Positions 28,601 to 40,067 of a DNA stretch of 64,000 nucleotides are shown piece after piece. The position numbers and the translations under genes were made by a program. The notes under the pieces were generated by a model. That model searched no databases. It was not told the origin of the DNA and saw only the letters and a list, made by a program, of their open reading frames with translations. Numbering within the stretch: position 1 is the first letter of the stretch; every line of letters begins with the position of its first letter. The DNA comes from Tubulanus polymorphus (lineage: Eukaryota > Nemertea > Palaeonemertea > Tubulaniformes > Tubulanidae), in assembly GCF_964204645.1 (NCBI RefSeq), contig NC_134035.1, positions 12,815,951-12,879,950 on the forward strand, given 5' to 3'.

Positions 28601-31493
28601 ACGACACTAAATGATATTTACTTCTCGTAAATTTCCTGGAAAATGTCCTTGAATCGGCCGTCGTATTTTTTCAGGATTGTATTCTTCGTGCTCAGATAAA
28701 GCGGCCATTGTTTATCCAACGCGTACGTGAACGAACTGTGAGCGAAATCGGTGATCGACTGAAATAGAACAAGCAGGAATTATCGGACAGTTTACGGTAG
28801 CGGTCAACGATGATCTATTTTTCAGAGTAGTTACCTTATCGGTGTTGTACATCGCCATGGCGATACCGGCGCCGTCGAAATCGAATACCGTATGATGAAT
28901 CTGTTCCCCTCCGTCTTTCGGGGTCCATTTTATTTCTAATTTTCCAGCTCCGGGCACCAGAAAATCAGTGGCTCGATACTGAAACCAGCAAGACAAATGA
29001 ATTAATATTACAACGGCTTACAGATCCATGACTGGTAGACTGATGGTCATCTCAATATTCAGAGTTAGATAAGTAAAACCCAAAGTTGATGATTCAACAA
29101 TTTATTTTCGAAGTTTTGACTGAAAACTTTAAAGAAATGAAACTTGGTTTTTGTCTCTCTGAAGATGAAGTGCAGTCCAAACTTCACGTAGAGAACCTGA
29201 TAAGAGTTAAAATCAGTTCATTTTCAATGTTTCAAACATTAAGAAGTGAAACTTTAGCCAAGAATAATAGAACTAGTTTGATCTTTCTATATCTTATTCC
29301 TAAAAAGGAAACCGATAGTTAAAATCAGTTCATTTTCAATGTTTCAATAAAGAGTCAAACTTCAGCCGAGAACTAAATAACTAGTTTGATCAATCTGTTT
29401 CGATACGAACCTGATCTCCGAATGCGTGTCTGCCGATGACGATACTCTTCTTCCAGCCGGGGACGAGACGTGGAATGTTCTCGCAGATGATCGCTTCGCG
29501 GAACACGGTTCCACCGAGGATGTTACGGATTGTTCCATTCGGCGATTTCCACATCTTTTTCAAACCGAATTCTGAATAAAACGAATCCGCAAATGGAAAT
29601 GAAATTTTGTTCTCGGTTTCTCTATACAAATATCCTTTGATTATAAAATGGAGTGGTTTTTATCGAGAAAGACAGGTTTCTCTATTGATGATGATGTGTT
29701 TGTACTGGTTCTCATAGACAAGAGACTGTCTCACTGAATTGAGGAACAACCCTCGAGTTAAAACTAAGTGAAACTTTACGAGGACTTTGACATTTCAACT
29801 TAAATACTATGAGCCATTTCCAAAATGAATTCATTATCTTATTGTGGATTTCTAAGTATATTCATCTTTTGTGATCCGTACACAGTATAATAAATCGCGT
29901 TAGAACAATTTCATATTCAAGATATGCATTGTTTCAAGGGAAGGGAAAGGCACAATTACAATGATCATGGAAACCATAATAAGCACAGAAATAACTGTCA
30001 AATACTTGAAATTGTCCGAGACAGACTATCACATGACCTAAGAGCCGTCCTCGTTCAATGTATCGGTACTTATCAAAACTGTGAAATGTTAATAAAATCA
30101 AGGACGCAATTTAGTGATACAAGGTCAATTAAGAGTATGAATCAATAATCAGTTCATATCGTAGCCTAGTTCCACAGTTCAAAGCAAAGTCCAAAATATG
30201 AACCGGTTAAATTCTCCTCAAAATAGGTGAGAATTGGAGAGAATTGGAGAACAACCCCTGAAGAATTTATATTCCAATCATATTGCTGAACATTGAACAA
30301 ACCACTGAGAGTAATACTGTTTAAACTCAATTCTATGAGCTATTTTGAAAACAGTCTTGAAAATGGCTCATAAAATTAAATTGAAGCATCGGTACTCTCA
30401 TTGTTTTTTTTTTGACATGGTTTATGCCTTTCAAACTTATTCTCTGAGATATTGTGGATGACTGAAATCAGGGAATGAATGAATTTACCTTCAACTCTTT
30501 TCTCGTCGGGTGTTATTGTAGCACATTTGATACCGACATTGTATTTCTTGATAGCATTAGCGCAATCAATTGTAACTGAAAACCAGAATAGAATTGAATA
30601 GAAATCATTAAAACATCGTTTGGTGTGCAGGGTTCGAACCAGTTTTAATAAAGAATTCAAGCTTAGCATTTCAAAGGGTTAAATTCAAATTATCATTGAT
30701 TTTAAAACTGAAGGAAAAACTTTAGGTTTAAACGATTTTAAGTTAAACCGTGGTTTCAGTTTTATAGAAACGTTGAACTCCTGAATGGATTAAAGATAAA
30801 CTGAACTGAATTAATGAAGAAATTGAATTGATTTTAAAGAGTTCAAGTAAAACATTACCCACGGCTAATACAAATATGAATTCTGTTAACAGAATTATTG
30901 CAATTTGTGATTAATTCAATGAAGATTTTTCTGCAATCCTTCAATAGTGTAAAATGGATTTAAGCCAACCTTTTGAGACCTCTGAGGAATTTACAACTAA
31001 AACTGACTGAGCTAGGCCAGGCCCGACGTCCCGTCAAGCAAAGTTTAAATAGACAATACAGGTACTTAAAGCAAGTAGGATTACGACATAATATTGAATA
31101 AGTCATTAACAGAGAAAGTGGAGCAGGCCCGAACAGGCCAGTATTGCAGTTAGTACATACTCTGATCATCTGTAGCATCACGGCTTTGAATACTGAGATC
31201 AAATTCATGAATATTCAAATCTACGAATGGAAAAATCAACTTCTCTTTGATCTCTTCCCAAATCACTCTGAAAACATGAAAACATTTGAGAATAATATAT
31301 TTAATTGAATTTGACATGAACCAGGAAGTATTTTGACAGTAGCTCTTACCGGGTCATTTCATCTCCCTTTATCTCGACAACATCTCCTCCTGAAATTATC
31401 AAACACTTTTATTCCTCTTCTAAATATATATGTGAACATGTTGTGAAAGAATCCTCACTTTAAAACCCATTATTTACCTGAGATTTTAGACAT
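25672..31493 (-). CDS. IDH1: NADP-dependent isocitrate dehydrogenase, cytosolic type (complete, 11 exons)
   Basis: It catalyses oxidative decarboxylation of isocitrate to 2-oxoglutarate, making NADPH. Coding exons: 31478-31493, 31350-31389, 31161-31267, 30489-30575, 29411-29571, 28835-28978, 28622-28758, 27811-27962, 26865-27005, 26211-26373, 25672-25756. All have GT-AG borders and matching phases, totalling 410 aa (human IDH1 is 414). The start is [19 protein letters not shown]. The substrate-binding signature [17 protein letters not shown] is present, as is the catalytic/hotspot Arg in IGRHAFGDQ (residue 131, equal to human R132). The metal-binding segment [10 protein letters not shown] and the NADP loop [11 protein letters not shown] are also intact. 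There is no N-terminal transit peptide. The C-terminus ends KKKVQSS, without the AKL peroxisomal tripeptide of human IDH1. Possible polyadenylation signals on the minus strand are at 24947-24952 and 23928-23933. Confidence 0.96.
25819..26180. mobile_element. TIR element with internal tandem repeats, family E
   Basis: The left end GCTTACAGATCAGGGAATCC is inverse to the right end GGAATTCGGTGATCTGTAAAAACC. Inside are two ~100-bp repeats carrying TATCAAGAGGTTCCTTGTGCC and CACCAGCAAGAACAA. It lies in the last IDH1 intron, about 60 bp from exon 11. A second copy with three internal repeats is at 52681-53113, and a decayed inverted one at 58970-59275. Confidence 0.75.
27056..27343. mobile_element. 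piggyBac-like MITE (TTAA target site), copy 1
   Basis: The TIRs are CCCTTTCAGTGC and GCACTGAAAGGG, flanked on both sides by TTAA (27052-27055 and 27344-27347). The interior carries subterminal palindromic words such as ACACCGTGGTGCGGTGTA and ACACCGCAGTGCGGTGTA. There is no ORF. It lies in IDH1 intron 8. TTAA duplication with a CCC start is the hallmark of piggyBac-mobilised elements. Confidence 0.88.
28443..28529. mobile_element. Short palindromic element, family C
   Basis: It has inverted ends GGGCCGAGTATCGATTTAAG and AAACCTTTTTGCGAAACTGGGCCC around a short AATTAATGAAG centre. About 87 bp, in an IDH1 intron. Related copies are at 57701-57830 and, without clear ends, 30720-30850. Confidence 0.6.
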
Positions 31494-33062
31494 TTTGACA
31501 GCACGAATTATGACGGACGCCTGACAACTTCACCGGACCGGATTTTAGTGGGCAGAAACAACGGGGAACATTCGCGTGCCAGAGCAGGTTACAATACGGA
31601 ACACTCGCATACCGCAGCAGGAATATTGATCTGTAAGAAATATCAACCGTCAAGTGCTGCCCCTATATATAACGTAAACGGTAAATATGAGAACTAACTT
31701 ATTACCCGCGTGCCAGTTGCAAACATTTAGCCTATCGCCAAGCAGCACTTGACGCCGGATTCAAGAATAGTTGATGAAAGCTTGGAAAAATGATAACTCC
31801 AAGATGAAGGAATGTACCAAATGTAATCTGCAAGATATTGGCGACGATGCTAGTTGAGTGTAGCGCCTGATCAGACATGATCGCATTGAGTGAAATTCGA
31901 TCTCTCTCCAAAACTTTTATCTGAACAATGTGGGAATAAATGCAGTGATTAGCGGCAGCAGGTATTATGTAAACATTTAACTTGTTTTGACCGATTTCTC
32001 GTGATATTCGTCTAATAATAATAATTATAATAATAATGCTTATCTTTATTTTTCAAAGAATGGCAGTTTCAAAGATTCGAATCCCTGTAGCGACAACCGA
32101 TGATCAGTCTACCCCCGGCGGCCCCCCCCCCCCCTTCCCCGAATTCAATCGGAAAACCACCACTTCGTTTTTGAAAGCATGCGCCAGATGCCATAATTTT
32201 TTTCTCGTAATTTAGAAAAAAATTAAATACTTTGATTTTTGAATGGCACTTTGACTGCCTTCCAGAAGGCATGGAAGGCAACCTGGATCGGCACCTGACT
32301 GCGTACTGTCATTGAACGCGGAGCTTTGCGGACGAATGATAGATTTGAACAAAGAAGTTTCCACAGTTTCTAGGCGCCATTTTGTGGCGGTCCCTCGAGG
32401 TCCCCATTGTTGCGATAATTTGCGCTCATTTTTAAAACATAAGTTTAGATTGAATATCAAATAGCTCTGCAGTCCCTTGCTTGATTAACTTAATCAATAC
32501 ACTATTTTAAAGGAAATGAAATGCAGATATTTGCTGGCGATTCTTGGAATTTTTGAACGCAACAATTGAGAACAGTGACGATGTGAAACCAAGGACCGCA
32601 TAACCGCGCGTAAAAGAAATCGCAATATTTATTAATTTTAAAACATCTAAGTATCTCTTAAAGCTATATTTCCTATTTTCACAGAGGTTAAAGAGGGTTA
32701 TTTGCAGTTATCAGAATACTGTCTGGTTTTGTGAACATAATTATTTGTTTCTATACGGTCGACTACATTAGAGCTGTAATGTAATAGGAGAAATGATTCA
32801 ACCATATATCAAACATCTATTCAATAATCTATGCGTACATTATACAATTTAATCAAGATTTAATTAGCACAGATTCTGGTTTTATCCACGAAGCTTCTGG
32901 CGCATAAAATGATTATACAAGGCCAGGCCATAGACGTAAAATATATGTTCATCTCGAGCGCAAACAGGACATCGAGCAGTACTAGGAATTGGATGGACTC
33001 TAAATCGTCCAAACAGACATAAAAGGAAATCCGACAAAGGGGGAAAAGAATAGACGCCGGTG
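31494..33062. other. IDH1 5' flank; no other gene recognised
   Basis: IDH1 is transcribed leftward from about 31.6 kb. A C-rich run (GGCGGCCCCCCCCCCCCTTCC type) lies near 32118-32137. GGATCGGCACC near 32285 resembles the end of the hAT-like element at 38339. No coding exon is supported. Confidence 0.5.
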
Positions 33063-34520
33063 ATGATGATGAAAGCACTTCCGGAATGGTTACGCGAGGA
33101 ATTACGTTTCTTTTTCGTGACGTCATGGCCGATTGTAGTTGTTCCCGTAATAACCGAATTGCCTTTTTTAACGTGTACTATAATGGTTGCTCAAACCAAT
33201 ATGATTTCGCAAGCCAGCTTTTCATTGATAATCACGTTTCTAAAACTCATCTACTCGTTTGGTATGGGTATGGCGATGGGTATAGAAGGATTATTCTCGC
33301 AAGCTTTCGGCGCCAAAAACTATCGTTATTTGCGCTTGTTGCTACAGAGAGGGTTGTTGATACTGATTTGTAGCGGTTTATTGTTGATGCCACTAAATTT
33401 CACTGCCGACAAAATATTTATACTTTTCGGACAAAACGCATTGGTTGCCGAAGAGGCTGAAATGATGCTGATGATGTTGTCACCCGATAACATTTTTGTG
33501 CTCGCGAATGATATTTTCACGCGTTTTCTAATGTCCCAGCATATAGTTATACCGGTGGTTATTTCAACAATCCTCAACAACGTTGTCACCGCAGTAATCT
33601 GTTACATCACAGTTATCGTACTACGTTTGGCCAATCTAGGGGTGGCCATCTCTTTCCTTGTATTTTTTGGCCTCAATGCAGTTTGCGTGGGTGTTGGATC
33701 TTCTCTGGTTAATAAAGATATTATGGCTATATACAGAACTAATACGGACATATTTAAGAATTTATGGGAGGTCGCTAGTATGGTTCTCGGGTCAACAGCA
33801 TCAACAGTGTGTTTCACCATAGCAATAACAATCGGTACATTTTTGACCGGTACTTTTGGAGTGGTTGAACTTGTAACATTGAGCGTCTCGTTGCAAGTAA
33901 TATATTTTAACCTCAATATATTTTGGGGAATATCGGAAGCGTGTAGTATAAGAGTCGGTTTCCTGTTATCATCCAGGGACGGTCACGCGGCCAAAAGAGC
34001 TTTGTTCTTTTATCAAGGTGTTTCGATGATGGTCGCTGTAGTTCTCGGTGTATTAATTTGTTCGCTTCACGTTGTTTTAGCTCGGGGATTTGCTAGCGAT
34101 AGTTTGGTCGAAGCCAAACTGAAATTTATGTTTCTGTACATAGGAGCAACTTTGCCCTTATTGGCTGTGGATGTGATATTTAATGCTGCAATTCGGGGAT
34201 GTGCTAAAATTGCTATTTTTACAATAACCACTTTCGTCACTTTAACAATAGGAACATCTTTAGGTTTGATTCTATTATATTTTGCTCGGTTAGGTGCTAT
34301 GAGTGTGATAATAGGATTCCAGAGTTCATGTGTTTTAAAATCTTTGATATCAGTTCCATACGCCATATTTGTTTTAGATTGGGATGAACAATCTAAACTA
34401 GCGCGTCAAAGAACTACAGACGATCTGAAGTTAATCCAAAACGGAACCGGAAATAGCGAATTGGATTACAATACGTTTGATTTAATAACAAGCCCCACCC
34501 TGAGGCGAGCTTCATCATAG
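33063..34520 (+). CDS. MATE-type (SLC47-like) multi-pass transporter, intronless and divergent
   Basis: MATE proteins export organic cations by proton or sodium antiport. The 485-aa frame (first ATG 33063; two further ATGs follow at once) has about 12 hydrophobic segments, the usual MATE number. Family landmarks are GLFSQAFGAKNYRYLRLLLQRG (the SQxxGA-N-----LQR motif after TM2) and CSIRVGFLLSSRDGHAAKRA (the xRVGnALGAG-----AKRA motif after TM8). NAAIRGCAK near residue 380 fits the family's RG(C/S)G motif. By hand alignment the TM7 glutamates of human MATE1 (E273, E278) and the TM10 glutamate (E389) are replaced by non-acidic residues, so transport may be altered. The gene lacks introns, unlike its neighbours, suggesting a retrocopy or an intron-poor expansion. 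It lies 0.5 kb upstream of, and in the same orientation as, a GPCR gene. Confidence 0.8.
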   Translation: MMMKALPEWLREELRFFFVTSWPIVVVPVITELPFLTCTIMVAQTNMISQASFSLIITFLKLIYSFGMGMAMGIEGLFSQAFGAKNYRYLRLLLQRGLLILICSGLLLMPLNFTADKIFILFGQNALVAEEAEMMLMMLSPDNIFVLANDIFTRFLMSQHIVIPVVISTILNNVVTAVICYITVIVLRLANLGVAISFLVFFGLNAVCVGVGSSLVNKDIMAIYRTNTDIFKNLWEVASMVLGSTASTVCFTIAITIGTFLTGTFGVVELVTLSVSLQVIYFNLNIFWGISEACSIRVGFLLSSRDGHAAKRALFFYQGVSMMVAVVLGVLICSLHVVLARGFASDSLVEAKLKFMFLYIGATLPLLAVDVIFNAAIRGCAKIAIFTITTFVTLTIGTSLGLILLYFARLGAMSVIIGFQSSCVLKSLISVPYAIFVLDWDEQSKLARQRTTDDLKLIQNGTGNSELDYNTFDLITSPTLRRASS

Positions 34521-35056
34521 AAAATAGTTCAGAAACAAAAAAATAGAAAATGATTTCAACTAAAAATATATAAGTATAATAGGTTTATTCATTTTCTCTC
34601 TCTTCAGAGTCATTCACGTCGTATGTCGTTGTGACACGATATATAACTAGTTCACCTGGGAATGAGTTTCTATAATCATAAATAACTATAATTATTATCT
34701 CGCAAATTGAATTATGAAAACCTATCATAATAATAAGATTATTAGCACCCGGTATCTGTGTTAAATCCACGTAAAATTAATTCACGAGGTGACAGTCAGC
34801 TCAAACTAAAACTGTATGACACGATTTGTCAATTCTATATTGCGAATAGCTTTACATAATCTCTAACGAAGGATACATGAATGACTATCATAGATTTAAT
34901 GCGGCTTAATGAATAACGGTGTGGATTTCTATCACGTAAAATTGATTCTTCAGAAAGAAGACGGTCACGATCATTGGCGAATTTAAAATAAAAATCTGAG
35001 CACCGTGTTAGATATTAGATTTAGATTCAATTTGCGAATATTTGAAAACAAAATCT
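34521..35056. other. Intergenic spacer between the MATE and GPCR genes
   Basis: AT-rich spacer without a recognisable TATA box, RNA gene or repeat family. It must hold the MATE 3' end and the GPCR promoter. Confidence 0.5.
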
Positions 35057-36073
35057 ATGTTTGCATTTAGCAAATTGAATACTTCAAATTTTCTTACTGC
35101 TGTAACTCCTAACGCGCTTGAGTGGAATATGAATTCTACTAAGATAATGCTTGTCGGTGGTCGACCTTTCAGCTACATCGTTCTTATGTCCGTGGAGAAC
35201 AAGTCTGGAATCTACCGTACCATATCACTGGTCATTCTGCCTATCTTATTCCTGTTAGGAGCCTTCGGAAATTCGGCTACTTTCCTGATAATGATAAGTC
35301 GCAGATTCCGCGGTTTATCTTACGCTAACTATCTAATCGTTTTGTCTATCAGTGATTTTATATTCTGTATCGGTTTTGCGCTGATGCCTATTTTACAGTT
35401 TGTCTTACTGTACGTAGAAACTCGTCCAATATTCTTGCTGAATTCACTGATCAGTTGTCAAATCTACGAATTTTTGATAGATTCTATCGGTGCCAATAGT
35501 GCGTGGTTAATAGTAGCGATATCTCTAGAACGTGCGGCAGTTGTTCTCTTCCCGTTCACATCTCGTTTGATATGTACACCGAGATTCGCTCGATGCGCCA
35601 TTCTATTTATTTTCGTGATGAACGCACTGGTAATTGGTATTAACCCATCAATAGTAGGCCTAATGAATTTTTTGGATAATTTTAGGTGTTACTACAAATT
35701 TTCTGATCAATTCCTACTTTTTATGCAACATGTAATATACGTTTTTCTTCTGCCTTTAACTTTCATTGTAACGTCAAATTGTGTAATAATAATTCAGTTA
35801 TTCAGAGGTTCAAAAATGGTTTCCTCCGATCAGAAAACTACAAAATCAAAACGTACAACAATAATGCTTGTAACAGTTTCACTCGCATTTGCAATATTTA
35901 CACTTCCAACCACTATTGTTGTATTTTTACCAATCTCAAATTTTCTTTTAGATATTTCCGCTCAGTTCCAATTGTGTAATTATGTTGTTAATTTTTACAT
36001 ATATCTTTTATTGGGACGAGAAATTCGTGAATATTTCTGTATGAAAATCCGCTGTAGAATTTCAGTCAAATAA
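35057..36073 (+). CDS. Rhodopsin-like (class A) G-protein-coupled receptor, intronless
   Basis: It is a 338-aa seven-helix receptor; the ligand is unknown. The first ATG is 35057; the in-frame ATG of MNSTK at 35129 is an alternative start with an N-glycosylation site just inside. TM1 contains GNSATFLI (N1.50). TM2 contains LSISDF (D2.50). The conserved TM3 cysteine is in SCQIYEF, and the DRY box reads ERA. The second extracellular loop cysteine is in FRCYYKF. TM6 reads FAIFTLP in place of FxxCWxP. The NPxxY motif reads NFYIY, followed by a helix-8-like LLLGREIREYF. It is probably a peptide-type receptor from a lineage-specific invertebrate expansion, but subfamily is not resolvable. Confidence 0.82.
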   Translation: MFAFSKLNTSNFLTAVTPNALEWNMNSTKIMLVGGRPFSYIVLMSVENKSGIYRTISLVILPILFLLGAFGNSATFLIMISRRFRGLSYANYLIVLSISDFIFCIGFALMPILQFVLLYVETRPIFLLNSLISCQIYEFLIDSIGANSAWLIVAISLERAAVVLFPFTSRLICTPRFARCAILFIFVMNALVIGINPSIVGLMNFLDNFRCYYKFSDQFLLFMQHVIYVFLLPLTFIVTSNCVIIIQLFRGSKMVSSDQKTTKSKRTTIMLVTVSLAFAIFTLPTTIVVFLPISNFLLDISAQFQLCNYVVNFYIYLLLGREIREYFCMKIRCRISVK

Positions 36074-36477
36074 CCCAAATAACTCCTGTGAGGATTCCCT
36101 TTGCGTGAAATCAATTCACCAATTTTTATTCGAGTAGATTGTTAGTTCAGATGATTCTCCCAAGGTCAGCGCAAACGTCACTGATTTGATGAACACTTTC
36201 ATGAAAATCTGAAAATTGTGTTGGATTTGGTGCAAACAAGAACACTTTAAACTAAATGCATTTGTTGCATCTATACAACAGAAATTGTTTACAAATCAAT
36301 GAAATAATCTGAACTTCATTGTCATTGATTCATCGCCCAATATGTCAGTCAGTACAAAACGAGACATTGAATCATTAGTCTAACCGAGATGACGCGAGAC
36401 CGGCGACCAGTCTTAAATACGGGAACTAACTTCAACTCGCATGCCAGAGTAAAAGAATTGGGCCGCAAAGTTAGTTC

Positions 36478-36579
36478 ACGAATGAAATATAAGTCCCACA
36501 TCACAGGATCGAACAAAACTAATAAAATTTATCAAAACCTTTTTCGATCCTGTGATTGTGGGACTTATATTTCATTCGT
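36478..36579. repeat. ~102-bp hairpin, 35-bp arms with one bulge
   Basis: The left arm ACGAATGAAATATAAGTCCC plus ACATCACAGGATCGA is inverted at TCGATCCTGTGATTGTGGGA plus CTTATATTTCATTCGT, with a single one-base bulge and a loop of about 31 nt. The size is like a pre-miRNA, although the pairing is more perfect than most. It lies about 400 bp downstream of the GPCR stop on the plus strand. Confidence 0.75.
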
Positions 36580-38338
36580 CGCTCGCGATTCATTGCGTAT
36601 TTTTATCACGTTAGTTCAAATATTTACGGCTAAAATGACATCAGGACACAGGACTTGGCCAAGATATGACAACACTGGCTACGAACCGGATCTTTTTGTC
36701 AATAGGAAAGACGACTCGATGAACTCCAGAACAAAGTTCCAAAACAATTCTTCTAAAGTCAAACACAATCAAAGTGAAAAGAGAATTAATTGCGTTTGAA
36801 TAATGAATAATGCATCATTTTTATTTTTCGACACTCGGCCATATATTGTACTAGTATTTATTTGTTTGTGTGATACACAAACACAGTACACATCTCATAT
36901 AAACACAATCAGCTTTTTTTATATTCAAATAATGGAACAGTTCTGAAAACCACAGATAACAAGGCTAACGTTTTTTTTTTTTAGTTTGTTAATGATTGAA
37001 TAATGTAGTAACACTCCCAATCCTTACTTCCGTTCAAATATCCATTGATTACAGTCGATAATAATAAACCAAATAATCATCATTATTCCAATTACTTTCA
37101 GTCCGACTTCCGAGACTTATTTTTCTTCTTTTTTTGTACATAAATTAATTTTCAAATTTTCGCGTAAATAAACCCAATTTTCTTCGCACAGGATTATAAT
37201 TTTCTTTATCTAAATACTAGCATCTTAGCATCATCATCGTCAAAATCTATCGTCGAATCAATAAATCCAAGAAAAATACATTTCTAACATTACCACACCT
37301 CGAGGCGTGCAACACGCACAGATGTTTGTATGAAATACTTTTTCTATCATTATACTCTGACCAAATAATTCTGTACATTTTTAATCTACCTGTAGACTCT
37401 GGCAAATTTTGTAGTTGCATTTCGAAGGTTTCAAAAAGTTCAGGGGAGAGAGAAAACCGGTTTTCTAACACATTTGCTGCCGACTACAAGATATATTAAT
37501 AGTTCTAGTTCTGCCATCATTACCACAACTGATCAATCTTAAGGCCTTTTTATGAACACTCGATTAGTATACTCGAGTATGCAAAACGTTTTTATGAGCA
37601 TGGATTATGTCATAATCCGTCATTTTTATGAACATTGGTTATCATAATCGATTAGCATACTCAGCATACTCGCTCGGCGAGCAAGTATGCCGATTATCTA
37701 ATCCAACCGATATGGTGTTCTCGGTAGAAGTCGCTGCTGAGTAGGCCATAATTGAATAATTCCTACCTGGCGTTTTTATCAACCAACATACCCGGTTATG
37801 TTAATTGACACTAATCGGCTATATTATCTAAATAGCTAATCTATTTCGATTTTGCTGCTTCAGAAAAAGGCCTTTATTCACTGTTTGAGAATAAACTTTC
37901 GTTTAATTCTCAATCGGTCATTTTTTAACAGTGGCCGACTTTTTATAGCTCTATTGTCAACTTCGATGTACAACAGGGGGCAGCACTGTATTATCAGGGC
38001 AGCAGCAAATGTGTTAAGACCGGTCTAAGCACATTTTGGTTTTTCGCACTCAGGTCAAGCCTTATCTAAAATATTGTTATTCAGAAGTATTCCACAGCAT
38101 TGCACCGATGACGAACACTTTTAGCATGCGCAAGAATTTTTACAGCATTTTCCTAAACATTATTTTCGAATTCGCAGTCGACGTTCCTAATAACATTCCT
38201 TCCTGTCGATGATTTCAATAGGACAAATCGAAGTTACAAAACACCGTAATCACACTATTATTATCATTATTATTATGTGAAGTTGTTTTTGACGTTGTTT
38301 TTTGAAAAGAGTGAAAAGCAGCAGAGAGTGATTGACGA
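36580..38338. other. No gene recognised
   Basis: AT-rich intergenic DNA. Near 37545-37690 there are inverted ATACTCGAGTATGC and TAATCGATTAGCATACTC words, which look like a decayed palindromic element. No coding exon is supported. Confidence 0.5.
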
Positions 38339-38591
38339 GGGGCCGATCCAGGGTCCGATTTCGTCTAACCCATCATCGACTGAAGAAAATAGGGCTCTTT
38401 TTCGAAAGAAGGCACGTTTTAAGAATCGGCCCGAATTAACAGCGAGCCTTTTCAACCCCCCACCCATAATCTCATCGGAGTTAGCACACACTTTGCTTAC
38501 GAAATTTTCACTCGTAAACATTTCGTAAGTTCCCAAAATCGCCTTGAATTTTTTTCCGCCCTTCTTCAAAAAGAACCCTGGATCGGCTCCC
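38339..38591. mobile_element. hAT-like MITE
   Basis: The left end GGGGCCGATCCAGGGTCCG is inverse to the right end (reverse complement GGGAGCCGATCCAGGGTTC). GGGGC(C/G)GATCCAG termini are common in invertebrate hAT-type MITEs. About 253 bp, no transposase. An exact 8-bp target duplication could not be confirmed. Confidence 0.6.
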
Positions 38592-39104
38592 GGTTGATGA
38601 CGATTGATAAATGACTCCATTCAAACATTGAATACAAGAAAGAGAATGAAAAACCCTTTGCTTTGATTTGTAATTAATCGTTGATATTTTATAGTAGTAG
38701 TTATTAGTAACAGAGCACATTTTCTTAAGTTTTACTTTTAAAGCCGAATCTAAGAATAAAATTCAACAACCCAAACCGCCGACTATCTGAAACTCTGAGG
38801 TGTCGCAGGGGGATGTCGACCAGAATACCTACTGTTATATCTATTTAGGAGTAGTCGAACTAGTGACTCAATGGGGCACACCAGCCATACCGTTAGAAGG
38901 GGCCACTAACATATCAGACAAACTCGATTAAAATGGTTCATTTTCAATAACTTTTATTTCAATTTTCGGTCTTCCAGTCCAAATATTAGGCAAATCACAC
39001 ATCTAAATAAACTCTTAGTCGTTTCATATTTGGCGCGATTTTTTCACATGCATAGAATTTGAGAAATTATCGTTAGTCGAGTTTGAAAGGAAATATTTAC
39101 AGTA

Positions 39105-39425
39105 GTAACTACTCTCAGAGTAGTAACTACTCTCAAATAGTTACAGTAGTAACTACTCTCAAAGTAGTAACTACTCTCAAAGTAGTAACTACTCTCAAAT
39201 AGTTACAGTAGTAACTACTCTCAAATAGTTACAGTAGTAACTACTCTCAAATAGTTACAGTAGTAACTACTCTCAAATAGTTACAGTAGTAACTACTCTC
39301 AAATAGTTACAGCAGTAACTACTCTCAAATAGTTACAGCAGTAACTACTCTCAAATAGTTACAGCAGTAACTACTCTCAAATAGTTACAGTAGTAACTAC
39401 TCTCAAATAGTTACAGTAGTCAGGT
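39105..39425. repeat. ~26-bp minisatellite (CAGTAGTAACTACTCTCAAATAGTTA)n
   Basis: About 13 copies contain AGTAGTAACTACT, itself a perfect palindrome with a single-base centre. It lies beyond the 3' end of CNOT4 coding sequence. Confidence 0.92.
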
Positions 39426-40067
39426 CGGTAACCGTTTTTAAACTATAACCCAGCACCCATGTAACATTGATGACCATATTGATAATTTTTTGACTCGTTT
39501 AGAATTTCAGATAGTCGAAGCCGTGTTAGTTCTTTAAATAAAGAGATCACTACAAAGAATAGTTTTAAATATTGCGATCGTGTTTTCCTTGTTTTCCTCA
39601 TTTACTCGCGAAATATTTGGCACAAAAAGCAATATTTCCTGAATTATTACCATCGTAACGAAACAAAAACAAAAAATAATAATAATCATAATTATAATTA
39701 TTATGTTACTTATTAATTATCATTAATACGTCCATTGAGAGAGAATTGTAATCAAACAAGCCACACCTATTTTTATGCCGATTTTTTGGCGATTTTGATT
39801 GACAGATCGAGTATTAACCCTTGCACCGCCGGCGCGACAGACGCTCGTACCGCTTGTTACTATCCGGGGCTCGACGATTCGAAAAAACAACAAAAACAAT
39901 TTTATAATACGATATAATTCCACCACTAAATCTAACATTTTTAGCCCCGGATATTCGATGAAAATCTAATCGCTGAACTCCTTTTCTCTTTCAAATCTCT
40001 GCTCGGTCGTCTGCTTGCTGAACACGTCCGATCTGACCAATCAATACCGGCGCCACCTAGTGGCGAA

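Noticed and set aside
36389-36799. 136-codon plus-strand ORF after the GPCR
   Set aside because: It runs straight through the 36478-36579 hairpin, has no recognisable domain and a basic low-complexity composition. It could be a small orphan gene but there is no support.
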